Position numbers and translations under genes: made by a program. A DNA stretch of 64,000 bases from Lachnospiraceae bacterium. GTDB lineage: Bacteria; Bacillota; Clostridia; Lachnospirales; Lachnospiraceae. Below the pieces are notes generated by a model, which was not told the DNA's origin, searched no databases, and worked only from the letters and a program-made list of their open reading frames with translations. The DNA is taken from assembly GCA_016294075.1 (NCBI GenBank), contig JAEDCQ010000008.1:10731-74730 (forward strand), given 5' to 3'. Of the stretch, positions 46,333 through 54,535 are shown in pieces (within the stretch, counting starts at the first letter, position 1; the number at the start of each line of letters is the position of its first letter).

Positions 46333-47637
46333 ATGATTATCTTAAAAAATGGAACCGTTATAAATCCGGAAACCGGATTTATCGGAATGCTTGATGTTGT
46401 AGTGGAAGACGGATTGATAAAAACACTTGCCCCTGATATAGATACGGAAAAAATGAAACAGGAAGCATCTGATGCAGAGGATATAGTGATATATGACTGT
46501 TTCGGCAAATATGTCGGTCCCGGACTTGTTGATGTACATGTTCATTTCCGTGATCCCGGCTTTACTTATAAGGAAGATATCGAAAGCGGAAGCCTCGCAG
46601 CGGCAAAAGGAGGCTTTACAAGTGTTATCCTGATGGCAAATACAAAACCACCCGTTGATAATGCCGATACAATCCGTTATATATTGGAAAAAGGAAATAA
46701 GACGGGAATTCATATATATACCTGCGCAAACGTAACAGAAGGAATGAAAGGAAAGAAACTCAATAATTTTGCTGCTCTTTTGCAAGCCGGAGCCGCAGGC
46801 TTTACGGATGACGGAGTGCCGCTTTTGTCGGAGGAGCTGGTGCGTGATGCCATGAAACAGGCGGTGGAAAATGACGCAGTGTTGAGTTTTCATGAAGAAG
46901 ACCCTGCCTTTATTGTTAATAACGGAATAAATCACGGAGAGGCAAGTGATTATTATGGTATCGGGGGGTCTGACAGACAGGCAGAAATCTCTATGGTAAG
47001 ACGTGATTTGGCACTCGCACGGAAGACAGGTGCTAAGGTGAACTTCCAGCATCTTAGTACAAAGGAAGCAGTGGAACTGATTCGTGAAGCTAAGAAACTT
47101 CCTGAAGGTAAGAATATTCATGCAGAGGCAACGCCGCATCACATTGCATTGACACAGAAGGCGGCGATATTATATGGTTCATTGGGGAAAATGAATCCCC
47201 CTTTGCGTGAAGAAGAGGACAGGCAGGCAATTATTATGGGCTTGCAGGATGGAACAATTGATTTAATTGCCACCGACCATGCGCCGCATGCAAAAGAAGA
47301 AAAAGACAAGCCGATTACAGAAGCACCAAGTGGAATACTTGGATTGGAAACAGCGTTTGCAATTGTAAATAAAGAGCTGATTCAAACAAAAAAACTAGAC
47401 TATTTGCAATTGTTTTGCAAGATGAGCCTTAATCCGGCTCGGTTATATGGAATAAATGCAGGAAAAATTGCAGAAAATTTTCCTGCCGATTTGGTCGTTT
47501 TTGACCCTGAAAGAGAGTGGAAAATGGAAAAATTCAGATCAAAATCACAAAATTCTCCCTTTTTAAACCAAAATCTCAAGGGGAAAATAGAGTTGACCAT
47601 ATGTCAGGGGAAAATTGTATATTGTGATTGGGAATGA
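46333..47637 (+). CDS. pyrC: Dihydroorotase
   Basis: The 434-residue amidohydrolase closes carbamoyl aspartate to dihydroorotate in pyrimidine synthesis. The metal site HVHFRDPGFTYKEDI (near residue 60) and ATDHAPHAKEEK (near 315) are present, as is FTDDGVP near 158. ATG 46333 has AGAGAGGAG upstream; the ORF reading from 46303 lacks one. It begins a pyrC-pyrK-pyrD unit. I see no PyrR-type attenuator in the 80-base leader. Confidence 0.94.
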   Translation: MIILKNGTVINPETGFIGMLDVVVEDGLIKTLAPDIDTEKMKQEASDAEDIVIYDCFGKYVGPGLVDVHVHFRDPGFTYKEDIESGSLAAAKGGFTSVILMANTKPPVDNADTIRYILEKGNKTGIHIYTCANVTEGMKGKKLNNFAALLQAGAAGFTDDGVPLLSEELVRDAMKQAVENDAVLSFHEEDPAFIVNNGINHGEASDYYGIGGSDRQAEISMVRRDLALARKTGAKVNFQHLSTKEAVELIREAKKLPEGKNIHAEATPHHIALTQKAAILYGSLGKMNPPLREEEDRQAIIMGLQDGTIDLIATDHAPHAKEEKDKPITEAPSGILGLETAFAIVNKELIQTKKLDYLQLFCKMSLNPARLYGINAGKIAENFPADLVVFDPEREWKMEKFRSKSQNSPFLNQNLKGKIELTICQGKIVYCDWE

Positions 47638-47672
47638 TAGATACAAAAAGAAGAAAGGAAATTAAATCTGGA

Positions 47673-48455
47673 ATGAAGAAAAAATGCATTGGAGTAGTTC
47701 GTTCTGCACAGGAATTGGCAATGGATATCTATGATTTGTGGATTGAAACTGAGCTTGCGGCGGATGCGAAGCCGGGACAGTTTGTCGGTGTTTTTACATC
47801 AGGAGATTCGACTTTGCTTCCAAGACCAATCAGTATTTGTGAAGTGGATAAAGAAAAGACTGCAATCCGCATTGTGTATCGTGTAGTCGGTAAAGGAACG
47901 CGGGAATTTTCCCATTATAAAGCGGGCAGAAGAGTATGGCTGTTGGGTGTGCTTGGTAACGGGTATCCTCTGGAAAAAGCAGAGGGGTATGTGCTTTTGC
48001 TGGGAGGAGGAATCGGCATTCCGCCGCTTGTAGAATTGGCAAAACAGCTTAGAGAATGTAATCCGCAGATGAAAATCACTGCCGCTGTCGGATATCGAAG
48101 CAATGATTTGTTTTTAACAGAGGAACTGTCACAGTATGCGGATGTTTTGGTTGCTTCTGAGGATGGCAGTGTCGGGACAAAGGGTAATGTAATGGATGCA
48201 ATAAAGGAAAATAATATAACACCTGATATTATTTATTCCTGCGGACCGATGATGATGTTAAAGGCTATAAAAAATTATGCGGAAGAGTTAAACATTCCGG
48301 CATATATTTCTTTAGAAGAACGTATGGCGTGCGGAGTCGGAGCCTGTCTCGGCTGTGTATGTAAAACAACGCATAAAGACCATCATTCCCATGTAAATAA
48401 TGCAAGAATCTGTACCGACGGACCGGTATTTGAAGCAAAGGAGGTAGAAATATAA
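47673..48455 (+). CDS. pyrK: Dihydroorotate dehydrogenase electron-transfer subunit
   Basis: PyrK carries FAD and a 2Fe-2S cluster and passes electrons from PyrDB to NAD. The FAD/NAD reductase fold shows RPISICEV near 50, YRVVGKGTREFS and LGGGIGIPPLVELA near 110. The cluster motif CGVGACLGCVC near 225 and a fourth Cys in ARICTDGPVF follow. I prefer ATG 47673, which gives the family N-terminus MKKKCIG; ATG 47634, overlapping the pyrC stop as ATGA, is an alternative that adds 13 residues. It overlaps pyrD by one base (TAATG). Confidence 0.92.
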   Translation: MKKKCIGVVRSAQELAMDIYDLWIETELAADAKPGQFVGVFTSGDSTLLPRPISICEVDKEKTAIRIVYRVVGKGTREFSHYKAGRRVWLLGVLGNGYPLEKAEGYVLLLGGGIGIPPLVELAKQLRECNPQMKITAAVGYRSNDLFLTEELSQYADVLVASEDGSVGTKGNVMDAIKENNITPDIIYSCGPMMMLKAIKNYAEELNIPAYISLEERMACGVGACLGCVCKTTHKDHHSHVNNARICTDGPVFEAKEVEI

Positions 48456-49360
48456 TGGCAGATTTGGGTATTGAAATTGCCGGTGTACATTTTAAAAATC
48501 CTGTTATGACTGCCTCCGGCACATTTGGCTCCGGTATGGAATACGGAGAGTTTGTGGATTTGAATAAACTAGGTGCTGTTGTAACGAAAGGTGTTGCCAA
48601 TGTACCATGGCCGGGCAACCCGACACCGCGTGTGACAGAAACCTACGGAGGTATGTTAAATGCAATCGGGCTTCAGAATCCAGGCATTGATGTATTTCTT
48701 GAAAGAGACTTACCGTTTTTAAAGCAGTATGATACAAAAGTAATTGTTAATGTATGCGGGAAATCGGTTGCGGATTATCTTGAGGTTGTGGAAAAGCTGT
48801 CCGATGCGGACATTGATATGATGGAGATTAATATTTCCTGTCCGAATGTTAAGGAAGGTGCCATTGCATTTGGACAGAAGGCAGAAAGTGTATATGACAT
48901 TACAAAACAGATTAAGGATAAAGCAGGACATCCGGTTATTATGAAACTGAGTCCGAATGTGACGGATATTACCGAGATGGCTAAAGCGGCGGAAGCTGCC
49001 GGAGCAGATGCACTATCCATGATTAATACGATTACCGGTATGAAGATTGATATTGAAAGACGCAGCTTTGCGCTTGCCAATAAGACGGGCGGTATGTCCG
49101 GTCCTGCAATCAAACCCGTAGCTGTTCGGATGGTCTATCAATGCGCAAATGCGGTTTCCATCCCGATTATTGGAATGGGTGGAATCGCAAATGCTGAGGA
49201 TGCAATCGAATTCATGATGGCGGGAGCAACCGCGGTTGCAGCGGGTGCCATGAATTTTGTCAATCCGTATCTGACCGAAGAACTTGTGACAGGAATGGAG
49301 CATTTCCTGAACCGTCATAAAATCGAAAGCATCCGTGATATTATAGGATGTGTAAAATAA
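48455..49360 (+). CDS. pyrD: Dihydroorotate dehydrogenase B, catalytic subunit
   Basis: The 301-residue FMN enzyme oxidises dihydroorotate to orotate with PyrK (class 1B, NAD-linked). Motifs are FKNPVMTASGTFGSG near residue 12, EINISCPNVKEG near 128 with the catalytic Cys, MKLSPNVTDI near 164 and PIIGMGGIANAEDAIEFMMAGA near 235-256. AAAGGAGG lies at the end of pyrK. It is the last gene of the unit and is followed directly by a terminator. Confidence 0.95.
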   Translation: MADLGIEIAGVHFKNPVMTASGTFGSGMEYGEFVDLNKLGAVVTKGVANVPWPGNPTPRVTETYGGMLNAIGLQNPGIDVFLERDLPFLKQYDTKVIVNVCGKSVADYLEVVEKLSDADIDMMEINISCPNVKEGAIAFGQKAESVYDITKQIKDKAGHPVIMKLSPNVTDITEMAKAAEAAGADALSMINTITGMKIDIERRSFALANKTGGMSGPAIKPVAVRMVYQCANAVSIPIIGMGGIANAEDAIEFMMAGATAVAAGAMNFVNPYLTEELVTGMEHFLNRHKIESIRDIIGCVK

Positions 49361-49398
49361 AACAGCAGGCTGTGTTGCATTGCACGGCCTGCTGTTTT
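49359..49398. terminator. Bidirectional terminator after pyrD
   Basis: A 12-bp stem, AAAACAGCAGGC (49359-49370) with GCCTGCTGTTTT (49387-49398), plus an inner GTG/CAC pair. It overlaps the pyrD stop and faces the converging YczE-type gene. Confidence 0.9.
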
Positions 49399-49411
49399 AT
49401 TCATGATATTT

Positions 49412-50059
49412 TTATTGTTTATGGGGTTTGTATAAGAACGGACGGGCAAATTCTACATTGAAAAATTCAATTAAAGGTCCCATAAAAAATGCTGTAATAA
49501 TGGTTCCGATACCGACAAGAGCTGATATTTCCCTCAAAGAACCGCCTCCTATAAGGAAAAGAACAGTACCGGTAATAACACAGATTAAATCTGTACCGAT
49601 ACGACAGAATTTGAATTTACCTACCTTCCATTTGTAGGCTAATACAATCGCAATTGCATCATAGGTGGATACACCCAGGTCGGCAGTCATATAAAGGGAA
49701 GATGCAAAGCAGAGGATTATAATGCCTATGATTAAGCAGAAAAAACGAACCGGTATGGAAGGGTTTACCAGAACCGTCTGTAAAAATTCATATGTATACT
49801 GGGTAATATAACCGAGCAGAAACAGGTTAATAAATGTGGCAATGCCTATATTATGCCTGTCGACAATTAAACTGAAGGATAATAATACAAGGTTTACAAT
49901 TACATATAAGGTGCCGAAGGAAATCGGGATTAATTTGTCCAGACCGCTCATCAGGGATTGAAAAGGGTCAACGCCAAGAGCAGCAATTTTGAATATTCCA
50001 ACACTGATTGCGCAGACAATTACTCCAAATAATGACATAAATATTCTTCGTGTTTTCAT
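49412..50059 (-). CDS. YczE/YitT-type integral membrane protein
   Basis: The 215-residue protein has about five to six membrane spans, starting FMSLFGVIVCAISVGIF. The family-like GVDPFQSLMSGL (near 30) and a second similar turn LGVSTYDAIAIVLA (near 125) reflect the internal repeat of YczE-like proteins. The role is unknown; relatives are treated as putative transporters or membrane regulators. I start at ATG 50059 because GGAG lies 9 bases upstream; ATG 50074 is a possible earlier start. It is a single gene. Confidence 0.8.
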   Translation of the reverse strand: MKTRRIFMSLFGVIVCAISVGIFKIAALGVDPFQSLMSGLDKLIPISFGTLYVIVNLVLLSFSLIVDRHNIGIATFINLFLLGYITQYTYEFLQTVLVNPSIPVRFFCLIIGIIILCFASSLYMTADLGVSTYDAIAIVLAYKWKVGKFKFCRIGTDLICVITGTVLFLIGGGSLREISALVGIGTIITAFFMGPLIEFFNVEFARPFLYKPHKQ

Positions 50060-50151
50060 TTTTCCATTCTCCATGTGTTTTATTTTTATTATTTTATCGA
50101 AAACATTGAATAGTTTCCAACACTATATTGCCGAATACTATTAAGATATGT

Positions 50152-50180
50152 GCATAATCAGGTTTTTTTCCTCATATAAA
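50152..50180 (+). promoter_or_regulatory. Sigma-E-type mother-cell promoter before the SipL-like gene
   Basis: GCATAAT (50152-50158), 14 bases, CATATAAA (50173-50180). Against the sigma-E pattern KMATATT-N14-CATACAMT this scores 6/7 and 6/8 at ideal spacing. It lies about 33 bases ahead of the GTG start. Confidence 0.58.
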
Positions 50181-50212
50181 TGGATAGGGCTTACCATTTA
50201 AGGAGGATTATC

Positions 50213-51763
50213 GTGGAACTGATTAAAAAAAATATCCATATGGAGCATCGGATAAACTGGGCATCAACGCAGATTAGTTTAGAAGAGGATCAGAATATTT
50301 CTGACCAAAAGCCGGATGCATTTAAGATTATCTGTAAAAAGGCCGGTGTAAAGGTAGAAGAAGCAAAGCCGGTGGAAGAAGCCGTATGGGTAAAAGGGGT
50401 ATTGGACTATACGGTACTGTATCTGACAGATGAAAAGGAAAAACGTCTTTGCAGTATGGAGGGACAGATTCCGTTCGAGGAAAAGGTGTATACGGAAAAG
50501 AATGTAAGCGGAGATTCCATGCGTATTCAGACAAAAGCAGAAGATTTGTCGATACGGCTGATTAATTCCAGAAAAATAAATATACGAAGTGTTATAGGTC
50601 TTGAAATTACGCAGGATGAATTGTACGACGAGGAAGTTGCGGTAGATGTAAATCATCAGGAGCACTGTGAAATCCTGAAAAAACCAATGGACATTACTAC
50701 AATCTTATTGGATACACGCGATATTTACAGAATTCGCGAGGAAATTCAGGTGCCTGACGGATTACCCAATATATATTCATTAATCTGGAAAAATGTACGC
50801 ATTGACGGTCTTTCCTTTACTCCGATGGAAGGGCGTATCGGCATCGCTGGAGAAGTGAATGCTTTCTTCTTATATGAGGGCGAGGAAGAGGAAACAATGC
50901 CGCGTTATTTTGAAGTCAACCGTCCGTTCAGCGGTGTGTTGGAAGTGCCTGAGTGTAAAGAAAATATGCAGATCAGGATGGATTATGAGGTTGAACCGGT
51001 ATATATTGAGACAAAGCCGGATTATGATGGTGAGGAGCGGCAGATAGAGCTGGATGCGGAAATCAGGCTGTATATTAAAATATATCAAAATATGACTCTT
51101 TCTCTGGTAGCGGATGCATATAGCATTTCAGAAAATATTGTACCTGTTATGAAGGATAGTACCGCGGAGCGTATATTAAAGAAAGAATCAGGAAAAATAA
51201 AAGTCAGTGATATGTGGGAAAATATGGAGAATCCGGGAGAAGAACTACAGATTCTGCACATAGACGGCAATTTGAGCGAGGAAGAAGTGCAGATTGGAGA
51301 AGAAGAAGCCGGTCTTGACGGTGTGGTACATGTAGAAATACTGTGCAGTGTAAATGATGAAATGAATCCGTACCGCTGTATCGGAATGGATATACCGTAT
51401 CATCATTCTCTTACTGTAAACGGAGCAATGCCGCAGAGTCCGTATTACGGAAAGGTCTGCATAGAACAGATAAATGCAGTGATGCAGGGCGAACGTATTG
51501 AAGCGAGAGTAATTCTCATGTATCAGCTTCTTGTTTATCAGATTGTTTCAGAACCGTTATTAACGGAAATAAAGAGGGAAGAAAGCAATCCGGAAAAAAC
51601 ATTGCCGGGTATGGCAGTTTATTTTGCAAAGGACAACGAAAATATCTGGGAGATTGGGAAAAAGTATCAGGTCCCTCTTTGCGGAATACGCGATATTAAT
51701 CAACTAAATACGGATGTTTTACAGGAAGGTCAGAAAATACTGATTGTGAAAGAAATGGTTTAA
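50213..51763 (+). CDS. SipL-like spore coat morphogenetic protein (SPOCS + LysM)
   Basis: I read 516 residues from GTG 50213, which has AAGGAGG 6 bases upstream; the frame to the left at 50180 is not supported. The protein is acidic and beta-rich, with repeated SPOCS (DUF3794)-like segments (about 25-150, 170-300 and 320-455). A C-terminal LysM domain follows (about 465-516: ENIWEIGKKYQVPLCGIRDI...LQEGQKILIV). This is the layout of SipL, which in Clostridioides difficile joins the SpoIVA basement layer to the coat and cortex. The sigma-E-type promoter fits a mother-cell gene. A terminator follows. Confidence 0.85.
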   Translation: MELIKKNIHMEHRINWASTQISLEEDQNISDQKPDAFKIICKKAGVKVEEAKPVEEAVWVKGVLDYTVLYLTDEKEKRLCSMEGQIPFEEKVYTEKNVSGDSMRIQTKAEDLSIRLINSRKINIRSVIGLEITQDELYDEEVAVDVNHQEHCEILKKPMDITTILLDTRDIYRIREEIQVPDGLPNIYSLIWKNVRIDGLSFTPMEGRIGIAGEVNAFFLYEGEEEETMPRYFEVNRPFSGVLEVPECKENMQIRMDYEVEPVYIETKPDYDGEERQIELDAEIRLYIKIYQNMTLSLVADAYSISENIVPVMKDSTAERILKKESGKIKVSDMWENMENPGEELQILHIDGNLSEEEVQIGEEEAGLDGVVHVEILCSVNDEMNPYRCIGMDIPYHHSLTVNGAMPQSPYYGKVCIEQINAVMQGERIEARVILMYQLLVYQIVSEPLLTEIKREESNPEKTLPGMAVYFAKDNENIWEIGKKYQVPLCGIRDINQLNTDVLQEGQKILIVKEMV

Positions 51764-51768
51764 TAAAA

Positions 51769-51797
51769 GGCGGTCCGCATAAAGCAGACCGCCATAT
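51769..51797. terminator. Bidirectional terminator between the SipL-like gene and the 196-residue gene
   Basis: Stem GGCGGTC (51769-51775) with GACCGCC (51787-51793) plus inner GC pairs. On the minus strand it is followed by TTTTATT, on the plus strand by ATATTATTAT. Confidence 0.85.
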
Positions 51798-51804
51798 TAT
51801 TATA

Positions 51805-52395
51805 TTATTTTTCTTCGTTTGCCCATGCATCAAATTTCTCCATGGTTGCGGCATAAGTTCTTTGGGAGATATCGGGCAGCTTGTCTCCCCATGTCTTGGT
51901 AGCCTGCTTGAAGCCTTTTTCGAATGCGTTTCGCATTTCTTCAATCTTATCAGGGTCTCCGCCAGTCAGAGCCTTTGCAAAATCAAGAATACGTGAAGAA
52001 GTCTGTTCAACACCCCAATAACCGTCTTCTGCAATATCAGCCTGTGCCTGTGCTTTGGTAGCCGCATCGACAGTAAAGTTTCCTTTTCTTAGGAAGGACC
52101 AGATGTCATCGGCTGTACCGATGGAATTTCCCTGACCGGTAATCAACTGTTCTACAAGGCTTCTTAACTGTGCTGTACGTGCTTCCGCATCTGCTTTCAG
52201 CTTATTAATCATCTCCGTGTTCTGTGTATACTTTTTTGTTACCTTATCGGCCTGTTCATTGGAAGGCTCATACACAACACCGGATTCACTTCCGGAAACG
52301 GTTTCTGTTTTATCAGCCGTCTTCTGCTGTGCTGTCTTTGAAGCAGAAGATGGATTGTAAACAGGTGTACTGTTTGTAACTCCATTTACATTCAT
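51805..52395 (-). CDS. Unknown 196-residue protein with flagellar-type promoter
   Basis: The protein begins MNVNGVTNSTPVYNPSS and has a Ser/Thr/Lys-rich, probably unstructured first third. A helical region follows (about 62-100: EMINKLKADAEARTAQLRSL). A compact C-terminal part (105-196) contains DDIWSFLRKGNFTVDAATKA, AQADIAEDGYWGVEQTS and a Phe/Trp-rich end. No signal peptide or membrane span is present; the Ser/Thr-rich start without Cys recalls proteins exported by the flagellar machinery, but that is speculation. AGGAGG precedes the ATG. I associate such proteins with Lachnospiraceae. A sigma-D-like promoter lies about 45 bases upstream. Confidence 0.8.
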   Translation of the reverse strand: MNVNGVTNSTPVYNPSSASKTAQQKTADKTETVSGSESGVVYEPSNEQADKVTKKYTQNTEMINKLKADAEARTAQLRSLVEQLITGQGNSIGTADDIWSFLRKGNFTVDAATKAQAQADIAEDGYWGVEQTSSRILDFAKALTGGDPDKIEEMRNAFEKGFKQATKTWGDKLPDISQRTYAATMEKFDAWANEEK

Positions 52396-52436
52396 ACATA
52401 TTACCTCCTTGTAATAGATTATACTCTCTATCTTCT

Positions 52437-52464
52437 TTATCGGTAAATCTTTTTTTAAAGTTTA
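52437..52464 (-). promoter_or_regulatory. Sigma-D (FliA)-type promoter for the 196-residue gene
   Basis: On the minus strand TAAA (52464-52461), 16 bases, ACCGATAA (52444-52437), against the consensus TAAA-N15-GCCGATAA: 11 of 12 positions with a spacer one base long. Start of RNA near 52430. Confidence 0.65.
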
Positions 52465-52473
52465 TAGGCGGGA

Positions 52474-52502
52474 TTGCATTTTTTTGTATTTTTGTATATA
52501 AT
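52474..52502 (+). promoter_or_regulatory. Sigma-A promoter for ispE
   Basis: TTGCAT (52474-52479), 17 bases, TATAAT (52497-52502); RNA would begin about 40 bases before the ispE start. Confidence 0.7.
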
Positions 52503-52547
52503 TAAATACAATTTATGTATACAATATGCAATCTTGGAGGAAAGTAC

Positions 52548-53429
52548 ATGCATTCAGTTGAAATAAAGGCGATGGCAAAGATAAATTTGGGTCTGGATGT
52601 GCTTAGACGAAGAGAGAGCGGCTATCATGAAGTAAAGATGGTGATGCAGACAGTAAATCTGTATGATACATTAGTATTTACAAAAAGAGAAGATACGACG
52701 ATATCCATTACAACCAATACAGGTGAGCTTCCGCTTGATGAAAATAATCTTATATATAAGGCCGCAAAAATTTTATTTATGTATGTGGGATGTGAGTATG
52801 GAACGGATATTCATCTGGAAAAAAGGATACCGATTGCGGCCGGAATGGCAGGCGGAAGCACGGATGCAGCAGCAACACTTTTAGCATTAAATTCTTTATA
52901 TGAATTCGGTTTAACGAAAGAGGGACTTGCAAAGCTTGGTGTTAAGATAGGTGCCGATGTGCCATATTGCATCTACGGGGGGACATATTTGTCGGAGGGA
53001 ATCGGAGAAATACTGACTAAGCTTCCGGATGCACCCGATTGTTATATTGTTATTGCAAAGCCGGAAATCGGTGTATCGACGAAATATGTATATGAAAATC
53101 TCCATATTGAAACCGTGAAAGAACATCCCGATATAGATGGTATGGTAAAGGCTATATATGAGCAGAGCATAGACGGTGTCATAGAGAAAATGGGTAACGT
53201 TCTTGAAACAGTCACGATAAAACGTTATCCGGAGATTGAAACAATGAAACAGTGCCTGCTTGCAGACGGAGCTGAAAATGCTCTGATGAGCGGAAGCGGA
53301 CCAACGGTATTTGGTATTTTTAAGGAAGAAAATAAAGCAAAACATGCGTTATTTAATTTGGACAAAGCCGGATTTGTGAAACAGGGATTTGTTACAACAT
53401 TTGCAAAAGAAACGGGGATTATGAAATAG
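52548..53429 (+). CDS. ispE: 4-diphosphocytidyl-2-C-methyl-D-erythritol kinase
   Basis: The 293-residue GHMP kinase acts in the MEP pathway to isoprenoids. Motifs are AMAKINLGLDVLRRRESGYHE near residue 6, the ATP-binding IPIAAGMAGGSTDAAATLLALN near 88-110, GADVPYCIYGGTYLSEGIGE near 134 and ALMSGSGPTVFGIF near 245. ATG 52548 has TGGAGG 7 bases upstream; the frame upstream to 52515 covers the promoter. A GntR gene follows 11 bases later, a pairing I have seen in other Clostridia. Confidence 0.95.
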   Translation: MHSVEIKAMAKINLGLDVLRRRESGYHEVKMVMQTVNLYDTLVFTKREDTTISITTNTGELPLDENNLIYKAAKILFMYVGCEYGTDIHLEKRIPIAAGMAGGSTDAAATLLALNSLYEFGLTKEGLAKLGVKIGADVPYCIYGGTYLSEGIGEILTKLPDAPDCYIVIAKPEIGVSTKYVYENLHIETVKEHPDIDGMVKAIYEQSIDGVIEKMGNVLETVTIKRYPEIETMKQCLLADGAENALMSGSGPTVFGIFKEENKAKHALFNLDKAGFVKQGFVTTFAKETGIMK

Positions 53430-53440
53430 GAGGAAATGGA

Positions 53441-54118
53441 ATGGGTGGTTTTAAACAAACGATGATGGATGATTTTTTGCCGCTGCGTGATGTAGTGTTC
53501 CGTACTTTGCGGCAGGCTATTCTGACAGGAGAGATGAAACCGGGTGAGAGACTTCTGGAAATCCACCTTGCCAATAAGCTCGGTGTCAGCCGTACACCGA
53601 TTCGGGAGGCAATTCGTATGCTGGAATTGGAAGGTCTTGTTATTATGGTGCCGAGAAGAGGTGCACAGGTAGCACAGATAACGGAAAAGAGCATGTCGGA
53701 TGTACTGGAGGTGCGTTGCGCACTTGATGAGCTTGCGGTAGAGCTTGCCTGCGAACGGATTTCGGAAGAGGAGAAGAGAGAACTGGAGGATGCATGCGGA
53801 GAATTTGAAAAGGCAACAGTAACCAAACAGGTACATGTGATTGCAAAAGCGGATGTGGAATTTCATGATATTATTTTTAAAGCGGCCGGGAATCCTCGTC
53901 TGACACAGATGATTAATAATCTCGCAGAACAAATGTATCGTTACCGGTTTGAATATATTAAGGATGAAACACAGCATCAAATGTTGATTGAAGAGCATCG
54001 CAGGATTTGTGAAAGCATAAGTAACCGTGATGTAGCAGCCGCAAAGGAAGCAATCCGCGTTCATATTGAGAATCAGGAAAAGTCAATAATCCGGCAGATT
54101 CGTCTGGAAAGAAAGTGA
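53441..54118 (+). CDS. GntR-family regulator with FCD ligand domain
   Basis: The 225-residue protein has an N-terminal winged helix (about 10-78: AILTGEMKPGERLLE, then ANKLGVSRTPIREAIRMLELEGLV). An all-helical FCD domain (about 85-215) follows. Its likely metal or ligand residues are Asp and His in ADVEFHDIIF, His in IEEHRRI and His in RVHIENQE. FCD regulators usually bind organic acids. AGGAGG lies upstream, and it is probably co-transcribed with ispE. The target and ligand are unknown. Confidence 0.9.
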   Translation: MGGFKQTMMDDFLPLRDVVFRTLRQAILTGEMKPGERLLEIHLANKLGVSRTPIREAIRMLELEGLVIMVPRRGAQVAQITEKSMSDVLEVRCALDELAVELACERISEEEKRELEDACGEFEKATVTKQVHVIAKADVEFHDIIFKAAGNPRLTQMINNLAEQMYRYRFEYIKDETQHQMLIEEHRRICESISNRDVAAAKEAIRVHIENQEKSIIRQIRLERK

Positions 54119-54241
54119 TTTATTAAATCTAAAATTAATATATTTGATGTTTAAAGGGATTTATATGAGGCTATGCTTATATAAACAAGGTTCCTGTATA
54201 GCAGGCAGACTTTGAAAGAGTAAAGAAGGGCATGGTCAATT

Positions 54242-54535
54242 ATGAAAAAACGTATTTTTTCAGCATTTACCGCGGTAATCGGGGTAGTAATGTTTGGAAT
54301 TCTGTATCCGGAATATATTTTGCTGCCGGATACATACCAATATATAGTAGAAAAAAGCTGTCAGGCAGAGATGCAGGAGAATGAAACGGATGAAAACGAC
54401 AGTGCCGGTTTAACAGAACTGCTTTTTGCGAATCCGGACTGTATTGTTATTTCATCCCGCTTTATGCAGTATCTGACAGATGAAGGAATAGTATTATGGA
54501 AAAACAGGAACTCGGAAAAACAGGATATGCCTTAA
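54242..54535 (+). CDS. Small single-span membrane protein upstream of murI
   Basis: The 97-residue protein has a basic start and one hydrophobic segment (about 5-28), then an acidic stretch (QENETDENDSAG) and a short ELLFANPDCIVISSRFMQYL region. I do not recognise it. Its last 40 bases overlap the murI start, which suggests translational coupling. AAGGGCATGG lies just upstream. The 123-base gap before it (54119-54241) has no clear promoter or terminator. Confidence 0.6.
   Translation: MKKRIFSAFTAVIGVVMFGILYPEYILLPDTYQYIVEKSCQAEMQENETDENDSAGLTELLFANPDCIVISSRFMQYLTDEGIVLWKNRNSEKQDMP

Noticed and set aside
46342..47142. 266-codon open frame on the minus strand inside pyrC
   Set aside because: Antisense to a clear dihydroorotase, Cys/His/Phe-rich composition typical of a shadow frame, and no ribosome site.
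53225..54064. 279-codon open frame on the minus strand across ispE and the GntR gene
   Set aside because: Runs antisense through two well-supported genes and has shadow-like composition.
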